From Leptodactylus fallax (Eukaryota; Chordata; Amphibia; Anura; Leptodactylidae): a stretch of 64,000 nucleotides of DNA. Below, in pieces: positions 50,244 to 60,865 of the stretch. Numbering within the stretch: position 1 is the stretch's first letter; every line of letters begins with the position of its first letter. The stretch spans positions 558,001 through 622,000 of the forward strand of contig CAMRHE010000197.1 of assembly GCA_947044405.1 (NCBI GenBank). Reading direction: 5' to 3'. Under the pieces are notes generated by a model. It made no database searches. It saw only the letters and a program-made list of their open reading frames with translations, and was not told where the DNA came from. The translations under genes and the position numbers were made by a program.

Positions 50244-52282
50244 TCACAATTGTGTCCCACTTGTTGTTGATTCTTCACCAAAAAATTAAAATTTTATATC
50301 CTTATGTTTGAAGCCTGAAATGTTGCAAAAGGTTGAAAAGTTCAAGGGGGCCGAATACTTTTGCAAGGCACCGTATACTTCCCCCTTTTGCTCAACCCAC
50401 TCCTGGCTTTGGCTTTAAAAAAAAAACTCAGCAATACCTGCAACAAAAAAAGCTGCTTTTCCGCCACATGGGGCCTTAGCCTAAAAGTTTTAGGAGTGCT
50501 TGTCTCTGTTGACAGGAAATGGGCACAGTGTATTGGGCACTTAAATGGCGTATTTCTTTAAACTTTTCAATTTTCACTTGACACATTCATTTTTGGGAAG
50601 CACTCATGAGCTCAAAATGCTCACTATACTCCATGATAAATTCCCTGATGGGTGTAGATTGTAAAATGGGGTCATATTTTGGGGGTCAATTTTTTACCTC
50701 AGAGTCTCTGTAAATGCCTGCCCATGCAGTGCAAATTACCAAATTAGGACTCAAATGTTCATGGTGCTCTAAGCCGTGTTATAGGGCCACAGATAGGATA
50801 TTTCCAAAATCAGAAAGTAGAGCATAATAACTGGAGAGCTAAATTTTCACAGTGCCACATGATAGCACTGATATATTGGGCACTGAAATTAGCATATGGG
50901 AAAATTTTCAATTTTGTCTGCTGTGCATTTCTTTTTGAAAAACATCTCTGGGGTCAATATGATCACTATACAAAATGTGTACATTTTAGGGCTAAATGAA
51001 TATATCATTGAAAAAAAAATGAGATGTCTAAATATCCCTTGAAACACTTAAATGGTTAACAAATTTGCAAAATGTGGTTTAGAATTATTTGAGAAGTGTT
51101 GTTTTTTTTTAAATGGGGGTTTCTAATATACAGGCCTTTGACTCCTTCCCACCGCAGCCATTTTTTGATTTTCATTGTTACTCCCTGCCTTCCAAACTGG
51201 TACCAATAAATATTCCGTACAATGTACTAGAAAGCTGGAAAAAAATTCAGAATGGGGTGGAATTGGAGAAAAACTGCATTCGTACTGGCTTCCTTTTTAC
51301 AGTGTTCACTTTGTAGCCAAAATGGCATGTCACCTGTATTCTACAGGTCAATGCAATTCCAGAGATACCAAATTTATACTTTTTTTTTTTTTTTTTTTTT
51401 AATGTTTTAACCCCTTACAAAAATCCAAAACTTTGAAGACATAAAAATTTCTTGGACATACCATACTCTGACACCTGTTACTTTTTTATATTTTTGTATG
51501 TGGATGCATACGGTGTCATTTTTTATGGGACCTTATAACTTATAAGTCCTTATATACAAAATAAATTCAAGAACAATTCAAAGATGTTGCCAATACAAAG
51601 CAGAGATATGATGGATAAGATTTACTAACTAATTTGGGTAGTATGACTGTCTGAAAAATAGAGCATTTGACATTTTGAAAATGGCAAATCTTTCCAAATT
51701 TTCTATTTTTTCATAAATAAATGAAAAAAATATAGACCAATGGTAACCACTAACATGACAGGCAGGAAATCTCAACCTCTAACCCCCCAGATGCTATGAA
51801 TGGCATCTGAGGGGTTAAGCTGTCGAAGTTGGAGATTTTACAACTAGTCCCTGGCTGAAATACCTTTTTAGTGAATGGAGCTTGATTTTCTGATACATAC
51901 CTACAAATCATTTACCTAGACAAAAACTTAAATACATAATATTCTGGTTGCCAGTAATAAATTCCAGGAATGCTTACTAGCTTACAAAATAGCTTGACCC
52001 TGTGCATTATCATTATTTGGATGACCAAGAAAAGAAAATGTACTGGGCTCTCTGTATGGAATGCTTCCCAACATCTTCACTTTGCTCTTGATTGATACTC
52101 TAACATCCTTATAGGAGACAGGAGACAGCTGCTAGAGCCGTCACTCAAGAGCAGAGGGGGCATCTACAGCCTAGGGCTATTCCCATATAACATAACCACA
52201 TTTATATTTGTAGATAATTAAAAGAGAAACATTATTGAAAATATAAGTAGTTAAAAATTTCTCTACCTATCTCAATGGTGAT

Positions 52283-52945
52283 GTCAGGAATGTGACATCT
52301 GTTGTTGTCGCTTTAAAGTTGTCAGGTCAACATAAAGAAGGATTGGTGGTTGCTGCTTTAAGGTTGCCATGACAACATAGGGAAGCTTCCTGACCAGGCC
52401 TATTTAAACCAGTCCCTATCACTCAGCTTTGCTGGCTATCAGTTTCCTAACTCCTGCTAAGAGCCTGACTTTGATTTGACAGCTCCTATACCTGACTTTT
52501 GGCAGTGTACCTGGATTCCTCTTTTGTCTTGCGATTTTGTTCTGGCATTTCTGATTGGTTCCGACTATCGGCTTTGTTTCCCAGATTTGTCTTCATCTCG
52601 TGATTTGGATCTGTGTTGCCCTCCTCAGCTGCTGACCCGTGATTGTCGACCATTCTGTTTTCTCTGTCCCTGTGAGTAGTTTATGGATTTGGTTTAGGCC
52701 TCTGCTGCAGTGCATTTATTTGTAATACACTTTCTGTTCTGGTGACAATTCCGGTCTTCAGATTCAGCAAAATTCCATCTCTTCTTGTGAGGAGCACTGG
52801 TGAAAGCGTCTGAGGCCGGTCTTGGCTCGCAGTAGTGTTTTGCCTTTAAGTAGCATTTTCTACTGCTCGCAGTTGTCAGCCCATTTCTGCTGCTGCTCTC
52901 CTGTAAGACCAGTACATTCCTTACCTTGCATCTGAATCCTAACAG
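52283..52945 (+). mobile_element. LTR-like repeat
   Basis: Starts TGTCAGGAATGTGACATC and may end ..GAATCCTAACA (TG..CA). Its last 200 bp match 2492-2725 on the opposite strand. No retroviral genes nearby, so a solo LTR or fragment. Could instead be a non-LTR repeat; target duplication not verified. Confidence 0.45.
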
Positions 52946-52947
52946 GT

Positions 52948-53192
52948 GACAGTCTGTTGTCTTGATCGGTTGCCAATGGATACGACTATGAATGCAGAAA
53001 CTTTCTATGGTCTTGGACTTGTCAGAAACCCAGCCATGATTTTCTTATTGTAGCTGGGTTATCAGGCAGGGACACTACATGTATAAGAAGATATCTCGGC
53101 CACAATAAGGAAATTATGGGTAATTTTCTGACCTTAGAAAGGTCCTGGATTCGTATCCACTGGCAACCAGTCAAGATAACAGACTGTCATAT
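52948..53192. mobile_element. small inverted-repeat element
   Basis: TGACAGTCTGTTGTCTTGAT.GGTTGCCAATGGATACGA at 52948-52986 is complementary to TCGTATCCACTGGCAACC.GTCAAGATAACAGACTGTCA at 53153-53192 (about 38-40 bp arms). AGCTGGGTTATCAGGCAGGG lies in the spacer. No coding content. Confidence 0.7.
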
Positions 53193-53595
53193 TTAGAGAA
53201 AATCTTCAAAACTCTACAAAATTTTGAATTACTTATATTTGCAAAAATGTTTAACTTTTAATTATCTACAAATTTAAAAATGGCTACGTTCATAGGAATA
53301 CCCCTTTAACTGTTTGAAAACACACAGCAGACTCTTTAGATTGTTGCACAAGGTAGATCAAAACTTTACTTTGTTGTTCATGTACAGTGGGGAAAAAAAG
53401 TATTTAGTCAGCCAACAATTGTGCAATTTCTCCCACTTAAAAAGATGAGGCCTGTAATTGACATCATAGGTAGACCTCAACTATGAGAGACAAAATGAGA
53501 AAACAAATCCAGAAAATCACATTGTCTAATTTTTTAAGAATTTATTTGCAAATTATGGTGGAAAATAAGTATTTGGTCAATAATAAAAGTTCATC

Positions 53596-54088
53596 TCAAT
53601 ACTTTGTTATATATCCTTTGTTGGCAATGACAGAGGTCAAACGTTTTCTGTAAGTCTTCACAAGGTTGGCACTCACTGTTGCTGGTATGTTGGCCCATTC
53701 CTCCATGCAGATCTCCTCTAGAGCAGTGATGTTTTGGGGCTGTCGCTGGGCAACACAGACTTCCAACTCCCTCCAAAGGTTTTCTATGGGGTTGAGATCT
53801 GCAGACTGGCTAGGCCACTCCAGGACCTTGAAATGCTTCTTACGAAGCCACTCCTTCGTTGCCCTGGAGGTGTGCTTGATCATTTTGACCCTAAAAAATC
53901 ATGTGTGGAGCCCCTGATCGAGGGAGATTATCAGTGGTCTTGTATGTCTTCCATTTTCTAATTATTGCTCCCACAGTTGACTTCTTCACACCAAGCTGCT
54001 TGCCTATTGCAGATTCAGTCTTCCCAGCCTGGTGCAGGTCTACAATTTTGTTTCTGGTGTCCTTCCACAGCTCTTTGGTCTTCACCAT
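53596..54088 (-). pseudogene. Tc1 transposase with middle deleted
   Basis: N-terminus [40 protein letters not shown] (helix-turn-helix), [12 protein letters not shown]; then a jump to [34 protein letters not shown] and ..ANKGYITKY. The first two catalytic Asp residues and the second helix-turn-helix half are deleted; the last Glu (PIE) remains. The join falls at GATCATTTTGACCC, where a short repeat (GATCATT) could have guided the deletion. Confidence 0.88.
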
Positions 54089-54091
54089 AGT

Positions 54092-54340
54092 CAGTGTCGG
54101 ACTGGGATGTCTAGGGCCCACCAGTGGAATTGTTTCTAGGGGCCCACCATCAGAACCCCTGCAGATCAGCGGTACCGAGACAGGGCGGCTAAAGGTAATA
54201 ACATGCCGGGAGCCATGCTGCTCACCCACTATACCATGTGCACCACTGCACTACCTAAACCTACAGCTACACCTTGTATGGCAAGTGAACAGCGTGGCTC
54301 CTAGAATTGTTACCTTTACCTGTAGCCGCACTGTCCTGGA
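54092..54340. mobile_element. hAT-like element end (CAGTGTCGGACTGGG)
   Basis: Begins directly in the Tc1 leader, just beyond the transposase ATG, with CAGTGTCGGACTGGGATGTC then TAGGGGCCCACC direct phrases. Possible 8-bp target copy ACCATAGT is at 54084-54091, but the other end was not found, so the element is partial or its right end is hidden in the poor G-rich sequence. Confidence 0.5.
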
Positions 54341-54424
54341 AAAGCTGATCTGCAGAGGTCCTGGCTGTTGTATCATCGTAGATGTAATATTGATGGCCTA
54401 TCCTAAGGACAGGCCATCAATATT

Positions 54425-54785
54425 AGGAAGATGGATAAATCCTTTAAAGAGGTTGTCGAAGGAATTGGAGTAAATTAAAAAGCAGTAAATTTAAAAGCAT
54501 ACTCACCTGTCCCCGGCGCTCCATTGTCTGCTGCCAGTGTCCATTCAGTCTCATGCCGGCGACTCCTTGCTGGGAGTCCTGCACCTCATGTGATCGCTAA
54601 GACCAATTAGGTACAGGATTTCCAGAAATGAGGCGCCGCCATGAGACCAAACAGACACAGGCAGGGGAACACGGGGTGGTGGGGACAGGTGAGTATGCTT
54701 TTTAAAAAATTTCTTATTTTTACACCTCCCTGGCGGCCGACATAGTGTTCACTCCAGTTTGTGGACAACCTCTTTTAAGGGGTTG
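54425..54785. mobile_element. MITE (TTTAAAGAGGTTGTCGA ... GTGGACAACCTCTTTTAA)
   Basis: Terminal inverted repeats of about 17 bp; an internal palindrome of about 45 bp (TACTCACCTGTCCCCG.. near 54503 and GGGGACAGGTGAGTATGC near 54680). Same type as 54955-55372 and the fragment starting 55396. Confidence 0.75.
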
Positions 54786-54954
54786 TCTGGGCCAAATTTT
54801 TCTATGGTCACTTCACTGGTCTCCCCACATAGTGGCTTCTTCACTGGTCCCCCATACTGTATGGGGAATAGTGATGGGGTCATTATATTGTGTGGGAGCA
54901 GTGATGGGGGCTAACATCCTGTGGGGGGGGGGACATTAAACTGTGTGGGGCATA

Positions 54955-55372
54955 TTAAAGGGGTTGTCCAGGGTTAATCTTTTTTATGGCCTATGCTCAG
55001 GATAGGCCATAAATACCTGATTGGTAGGGGGCTGACACACGGCCCCATCAGCTGTTCAGAGCCACTTCTGGCGCCTGTTCTGTACACAACACAGGGCCGG
55101 AAGCAGAAAGCTCCATCCGCTGTATAGCAGCCCGACGCTTTCACTGCAGCTCAGCTCCTACTGACTTCAATAAGTGCTGAGATACAGTGAAGGTGCCCAG
55201 CCCCTATACAGTGGACAGAGCTTAATGCTTCTGGCCCTGTATTGTGTACAGTACGGGCATCAGAAGTGGCTCCATACAGCTGATCGGTCCGGGGTCAGCC
55301 CCCAACAGATCAGGTATCTGTGAGCTATCCTGAGGATAAACCATACAAATTATGCCTGGACAACCCCTTTAA
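54955..55372. mobile_element. palindromic MITE with TTAA borders
   Basis: Starts TTAAAGGGGTTGTCCAGGGT and ends GCCTGGACAACCCCTTTAA, with near-complementary interiors (GCCTATGCTCAGGATAGGCC; GAGCTATCCTGAGGATAAAC; ACAGGGCCGGAAGCAG / CTTCTGGCCCTGT). Bordering ATATTAA/TTAATAT fits a TTAA target as in piggyBac-mobilised MITEs, but no transposase link is visible here. Confidence 0.85.
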
Positions 55373-55896
55373 TATACACCCCTAATGCACCACACTTTAA
55401 AGAGATTGTCCAGTATAATTTTTTTCTTTTTTATAATTAGTCTGGGGGAGGTGAATCCCCCCCCCCCCCCCCCAAAAAAAAAGACATGCTAAACATACTC
55501 GCCTGTCTCCGGTGCTCTGGTGTCCTCCCAGCACGGTCCGGTCCTGCAGCTCCGCTGTCTTCTTTTTGCCGGAATTCCTCACTGGCTGTGACGTCCCAGG
55601 TCCCTTCCCATAGGCCGCTGATTGGCCTCAGGGGTCATGTGACGTCACAGGTTGTCACGTGCAGAGGGAACTTGCGCTGGAAGAAAACAACAGAGCTGCA
55701 GGACCGAACTGCTCTGGGAGACACTGCCTTAAAAGGACCACCTAACAACCTTTCAGTGATTGCTCCATTAACACAGGTGTGGGTGTTGATGAGGACAGGG
55801 CTGGAGATCAATCTGTCATGATTAAGTAAGAATGACACCACTGGACACTTTAAAAGGAGGCTGGTGCTTGCCATCATTGTTTCTCTTCTGTTAACC

Positions 55897-56804
55897 ATGG
55901 TTATCTCTAAAGAAACACGTGCAGTCATCATTGCACTGCACAAAAATGGCCTAACTGGGAAGAGTATTGCAGCTAGACAAGGCTCCAGGGCGCCCAAGAA
56001 AGACCAGCAAGAGGCAGGACCGTCTCTTAAAAGTGTTTCAGCTGCGGGATCGGGCTACCAGCAGTGCAGAGCTTGCTGAGGAATGGCAGCAGGCAGGTGT
56101 GAGTGCATCTGCACGCACTGTGAGGCGGAGACTCTTGGAGCAAGGCCTGGTCTCAAGGAGGGCAGCAAAGAAGCCACTTCTCTCCAGAAAAAACATCAGG
56201 GACAGACTGATATTCTGCAAAAGGTACAGGGAGTGGACTGCTGAGGACTGGGGTAAAGTCATTTTCTCTGATGAATCCCCTTTTCGATTGTTTGGAACAT
56301 CTGGAAAACAGCTTATTCGGAGAAATAAAAAAGCATCCTGAAACCATTCATATGTGGGGTTGCTTCTCAGCCAAGGGAATCGGCTCTCTCACAGTCTTGC
56401 CTAAAAACACAGCCATGAATAAAGAATGGTACCAGAATGTCCTCCAAGAGCAACTTCTCCCAACCGTCCAAGAGCAGTTTGGCGCTCAACAATGCCTTTT
56501 CCAGCATGATGGAGCACCTTGCCATAAAGCAAAGGTGATAACTAAATGGCTCAGGGAACAAAACATAGAGATTTTGGGTCCATGGCCTGGAAACTCCCCA
56601 GATCTTAATCCCATTGAGAACTTGTGGTCAATCATCAAGAGACGGGTGGACAAACAAAAACCAACAAATTCAGACAAAATTAAAGCATTGATTCTGCAAG
56701 AATGGACTGCTATCAGTCAGGATTTGGTCCAGAAGTTGATTGAGAGCATGCCAGGGAGAATTGCAGAGGTCCTGAAGAAGAAGGGTCAACACTGCAAATA
56801 TTGA
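55897..56804 (+). pseudogene. second-type Tc1 transposase, frameshifted
   Basis: Starts MVISKETRAVIIALHKNGLT GKSIAARQ, shifts frame near 55985 to APGRPRKTSKRQDRLLKVFQ..ATSSAELAEEWQQAGV (GRPRK hook, helix-turn-helix), EWTAEDWGKVIFSDESPFRL (first Asp), then shifts and loses about 20-30 residues near 56330 before IHMWGCFSAKGIGS, CLFQHDGAPCHKAKVITKW (second Asp) and [20 protein letters not shown] (Glu), ending GQHCKY. Its leader (from about 55740) is present but the left TIR is missing. It belongs to a different Tc1 subfamily from the others (QHDGAPCH rather than QQDNDPKH). Confidence 0.9.
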
Positions 56805-56939
56805 CTTGCTGCATTTACTCATTCTAACTGTCAATATAAGCTTCTGTTACTCATAATATGAATGCAATTATATTTCTGTATGTGATAAAAACATCTGACA
56901 AACAGACATAAAAACCAGAGGGCAAGAACAGCTGCAAAG

Positions 56940-57300
56940 CCACAACAGGGTGGCCAAACCCCCCCATTTTGGTTGAAACTATTTCCACCCCATCATCGAA
57001 AACCTCATCTACATCTGATTTTTTCTACCATTTCCACCCCACACCCCCCCCCCCTCCTTTTTTGTAATATTAAAGAAATATCTTTTTTTTTGTTTTTTCT
57101 CTTCTTTTTTTTTTTTTTTGAATTCTCCTTGCTTGTGCTCTCCCTCCCCCCCCCCCCTCCCTCTTGCGCGCCCCCCTATTTCTCTTTTTTCCTTTTTATG
57201 GTGATGATTCTTTATGTTTAGAGTTGTTGACAATAAATTTATATTTTTTCCTTATCAAGCCTGTTTTTTTTTTTTTTTTTTTTTTTAAAAAAAAGGTGTT
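56940..57300. repeat. pyrimidine-rich low-complexity tract
   Basis: Runs of C and T (C11 at about 57043-57053, T16 at 57104-57119, T24 at 57262-57286) with one readable island (GACAATAAATTTATATTTTT). It separates the Tc1 relic from the LINE. Homopolymer lengths may be unreliable. The 82-aa and 74-aa frames here are artefacts. Confidence 0.7.
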
Positions 57301-60007
57301 TACGAACTCGGCAACCAGTCGAGCAGCTTTTTAGCTCAACTAATACATCAAAACACAGCCTCACCTGCCATACTACGAGTGCATTCAGAGACGGGGGAGG
57401 TACTGTCCAATAGCTTGGCCATTAGTGACAGATTTTATAGGTATTACAGTGAGTTATACCTCTCCAAGCTTAGAGTCACTGACGGAGAGCTTGCCACCTA
57501 TTTGGGCTTGATCCCCCTTCCTACATTGTCAGAAGACCAACGTGAATTTTTAGATTCCCCTTTTACGCTAGAGGAGCTATCGGGTGCCCTGGCAGATATG
57601 GCAAGGGGCAAATCGCCGGGTCCGGACGGCATCCCGGTGGAGGTTTATGCCCAGTATGGGGGCCTGCTTCTCCCGGTGTTGCTTGACTGTTATAACGCTG
57701 CCTTTGTGGGTCGCAGTCTCCCGGAGTCCTTTTATGACGCCACCATTATCCTGTTACTTAAGCCCGACAAGGATCCGCTGGACTGTGGCTCATATAGGCC
57801 TATATCACTGCTTAATATAGATTATAAACTCCTTACTAAAATGTTGGCGAAAAGGCTAAATTCTGTTGTTCTCGACCTTGTCCATCCGGATCAGACAGGC
57901 TTTATGCCTGGAAAATCCACATCGGATAATCTTAGAAGGGCTCAGGTGATAACTCAGATTGGGGCATCATCCTCACATGACTGGGCGATGGCTTCTTTAG
58001 ATGCAACAAAGGCGTTCGACTCTGTCGAGTGGCCTTTTCTATTGCAGGTGTTGCGAGGATACGGATTTGGAGAGGGGGTTTGCTACCTGGATTTCCCTTC
58101 TATACTGTTCCCCTAGAGCGGCACTGTCCATTAATGGCGCGTTGTCTTCCTACTTTCCTTTGGGTAGGGGTACAAGACAAGGATGTCCATTGTCACCGCT
58201 ACTGTTTGCTCTGGGGGTGGAACCCTTGGCAATACTGCTTCGGAATGACCCCATATATAAAGGCATAGTGATAGGCACCCGGGAGGAGAGAACAGCACTA
58301 TATGCCGATGACTTACTCCTGTTTATGAGCGACCCCTCCCGGTCTCTGCCCAGAGCCATGGCTATAATTGATGAATTTGGTAATTATTCTGGCCTACGGA
58401 CCAATTGGGCTAAGTCCTCATACATGCATATTGGCCGCGCATCAAGTGTAGCTGAGGGAAATGTGGTATGTGGATTGACTACAGTCTCAACCTGCAAATA
58501 TCTGGGCATCTTTATATCTAGGGACCATAGGTGTTTTTTGGAACAGAACATCTTTCCGCTCATCTCGCACTTTAGGGTTAAGTTTAATCTTTGGGCTACA
58601 CTGCCTTTGTCGGTGGCTGGTAGAATCAACCTAGTTAAAATGATAGTACTACCCAAATGTCTATATGCTATAAGCCATTCTGCTGTGTCCGTGCCCCTTA
58701 GATTTTTTAAACAAATGGACTCCCTCATTATCTCCTTTATATGGGGAAACTCTAGATCTAAGCTTAGGTTGTCATCTCTACAACGACCGAAGCAGCTCGG
58801 GGGCACATCACTCCCTGATCTGTTTCTTTACTACCTAGCAGGACAGCTCCGTTTTATTAGGAAGTGGCTCTCATCTGATTCCCTACCGGGGTCCGAGGCA
58901 CATCTGGCTCACCACCTGGGTCTGCATAATCTGTGGCCGGTGTTGGAACACCCGGCCTTGTTTAGGGGGAAATTGTTGCCCATCCATGCCCTGGCGGGAC
59001 AGGTCTGGCGTCAGGCGAAAAAGGTGTCCACTTATTCTGATATACCTGCGGAGACCCCGCTTTGGCACAACCCTGGTCTGCCGACGTTATTTGCCCTGCC
59101 TGGCGCCCGGGCCTGGTCGCAGTATGGCGTGTCCTCTCTTAGTGACCTGTACATACAAGGGGTTTTTAAAACGTTTGACTCGCTAAGCTCCTCCTATGGC
59201 ATCCCTAGAACGCAGTTCTTTAGATATCTACAGATTAGACATGCACTTTCTTCTCAGTTCCCGGATCGATTGGACAATATATCTGAGTATCCGCTTATCG
59301 GCATACTTCGCTCACAGGGCCCTGGGGGTTTGATATCTACTTTATATGCACATCTGATACAGGCCAAGGTGTCCACTTTGGACGCCCCGGCCTTGACGCG
59401 ATGGAGCATAAATATCCCAACTCTCACAGATGAGATGTTTCAAGATATCCTTGAATCTCCTCAACATGTGTCACCTTCAGCTAACAACAAACTGATTCAA
59501 ACGTATATTCTACACCAATGTTACTTGACACCTTCCCGTCTATACAAAATGGGACGTCTGCCCAACCCCGGATGCCTTAGGTGTCTTTGTCCACAGGCAG
59601 ACTTTTGGCATATGATTTGGGAATGTCCGATCATACAATGTTTTTGGAAAGGGGTCGTGGATCTCCTGGCGGAAGTTCTGGCTAAACCTATACCATTAAC
59701 CCCAGAGATATGCCTTTTCGGCGTATTAGATGAAGAAATATGGCAACACCATGTTAGAATCCTTTTGAGGGAGTCTTTATTTTATGCTAGGAAAGCTATC
59801 GCACTGCGATGGATGGCTCCGAAACCCCCATCAGTATCTCAGTGGAAGAAACTTGTTAATACTGTTCTTCCTTATAACCAGATTGTGTATAAAGGGAGAG
59901 GGTGCCCTCAGAAATTCCATAAGGTGTGGGGAACATGGTGCAATTCTCCGGTAACCCAATATACGGCTCCCTCATTGCGCTCTGCCATTAATTTACTCAT
60001 GCCGTGA
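57301..60007 (+). pseudogene. L1/Tx1-like LINE ORF2, 5'-truncated, one frameshift
   Basis: About 900 residues, open except for one frame change in a G5 run at 58074-58078. RT landmarks in order: ARGKSPGPDGIPVEVY; YRPISLLNIDYKLLTKMLAK; HPDQTGFMPGKSTSDNLRR; ASLDATKAFDSVEWPFL (motif A Asp); GRGTRQGCPLSPLLFALGVE (motif B); ALYADDLLLFM (motif C, YADD); then KYLGIFIS, thumb and a long C-terminal region with CLRCLCPQADFWHMIWECP (CCHC-like). The endonuclease and ORF1 are missing (5' truncation typical of LINE insertion). ORF2 protein would reverse-transcribe the element's own RNA at the target site. The frameshift could be a sequencing error, so this copy is young. Confidence 0.93.
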
Positions 60008-60330
60008 GGGGCGCGAGACACCAGGAGTATCCACGACCTCTCATTTTGGAGTGTATCCTTGTTGTTACCCTTGACTTATTGACTGCATGTTTTGTACATG
60101 ATAACTGATGTATACAGTATTACGCATGTCCTGATTATATTCTTTCTGTACCGAGTCTACGTTATATGGTCCGGATGGGACGAGGACCTGGCGAGGTGGG
60201 ATGTGGTGCGTTGAGTGAATTTACATTGAAATTCTCGTTTTTTGGTGCGCAACATGTTATGTATTTGTTTTGATTTCTTTTCCTTTGTCTGATACGCAAT
60301 TTTCAATAAAACGAGTTTAAAAAAACAGAG
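60008..60330 (+). other. LINE 3' untranslated region and tail
   Basis: Follows the ORF2 stop; ends CAATTTTCAATAAAACGAGT then TTAAAAAAAC. AATAAA near the end and an A run are consistent with a LINE 3' terminus. The A run is short and merges into G-rich sequence at about 60330. Confidence 0.75.
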
Positions 60331-60623
60331 GGGGGGGGAGAACGGGGAAAAAAAAAATATGTGGGGCATTCTCAAAACTGGTGGGGATGGCTGTTTTTAT
60401 TATTTTCCGCCGCCCCGCGGGGGGGGCCCGCCCCGCCCTCGTTGGGGGGGGGGGGGCCCAAAAGGGGGGGGGCCCCCCTACCACTATGTGGGGGGGGGGG
60501 GGGGGGGGGCCCGCCCGCCCCGCGGGGTGGGGGGGGGGGGGGGGGGGGCCGGGCCCCGGGGGCGGCGGGGGGGGCCCGCGGGGGGGGGGGGGGGGGGGGG
60601 CGGGGGGGGGGGGGGGGGGCGGG

Positions 60624-60658
<35 letters not shown>

Positions 60659-60676
60659 CGGGGGGGGGCCGGGGCG

Positions 60677-60731
<55 letters not shown>

Positions 60732-60751
60732 GGGGGGGCGGGGGGCGGGGG

Positions 60752-60783
<32 letters not shown>

Positions 60784-60865
60784 GTGGTGGGGGGGGGGCT
60801 GGGTTTTTTAAAATGAAAAAAGAACAGGGGGGGCGAGTATAAGTGGAGGGGGGGGGGGGGAGCCT
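60330..60865. other. G-homopolymer tract, probable sequence artefact
   Basis: About 400 bases are almost only G with scattered C. Edges look like blurred real sequence: TGTGGGGCATTCTCAAAACT at 60360 resembles a Tc1 end, and GCGAGTATAAGTGGAGGGGG before GAGCCTCTTAAAG resembles the missing Tc1 leader. The 150-aa glycine-rich frames are not genes. Confidence 0.8.

Larger units (their letters stand above)
48272..50373 (+). mobile_element. Tc1 element (CAGTGCCTTGCAAAAGTATTC ends), with a retroposon insertion and a corrupted 3' part
   Basis: TA duplication at 48270-48271 and 50374-50375. Left TIR CAGTGCCTTGCAAAAGTATT, right TIR matching on the opposite strand; inner repeat near 48668 (GGCGTGC..ATTCGGCCCC). 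A (TAA)n-ended retroposon tail with a G14 run interrupts the left TIR at about 48410-48600. After 49890 the sequence turns into a degraded inverted copy of the left side (see finding), so the natural right part cannot be read until 50245. Confidence 0.9.
48193..50485. mobile_element. CTAAGGCCCCA-family MITE split by a Tc1
   Basis: Left end CTAAGGCCCCATATTGCGG (48193) and right end TTTTCCGCCACATGGGGCCTTAG (ending 50482) are inverted repeats; the Tc1 at 48272-50373 sits between them, so it inserted into the MITE. Confidence 0.7.
52175..53312. mobile_element. MITE with inner insertions (GGCTATTCCCATA ... TAGGAATACCCCTTTAA)
   Basis: Left TTTGTAGATAATTAAAAG and right CTTTTAATTATCTACAAATT arms are complementary and placed about 1 kb apart, with the sequences at 52283-52945 and 52948-53192 inserted between. 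50486-52174 holds only T runs (51380-51400) and no gene that I can see. Confidence 0.6.

Noticed and set aside
60359..60842. Three glycine-rich open frames of about 150 aa
   Set aside because: They are translations of a G homopolymer stretch that is probably a sequencing artefact.
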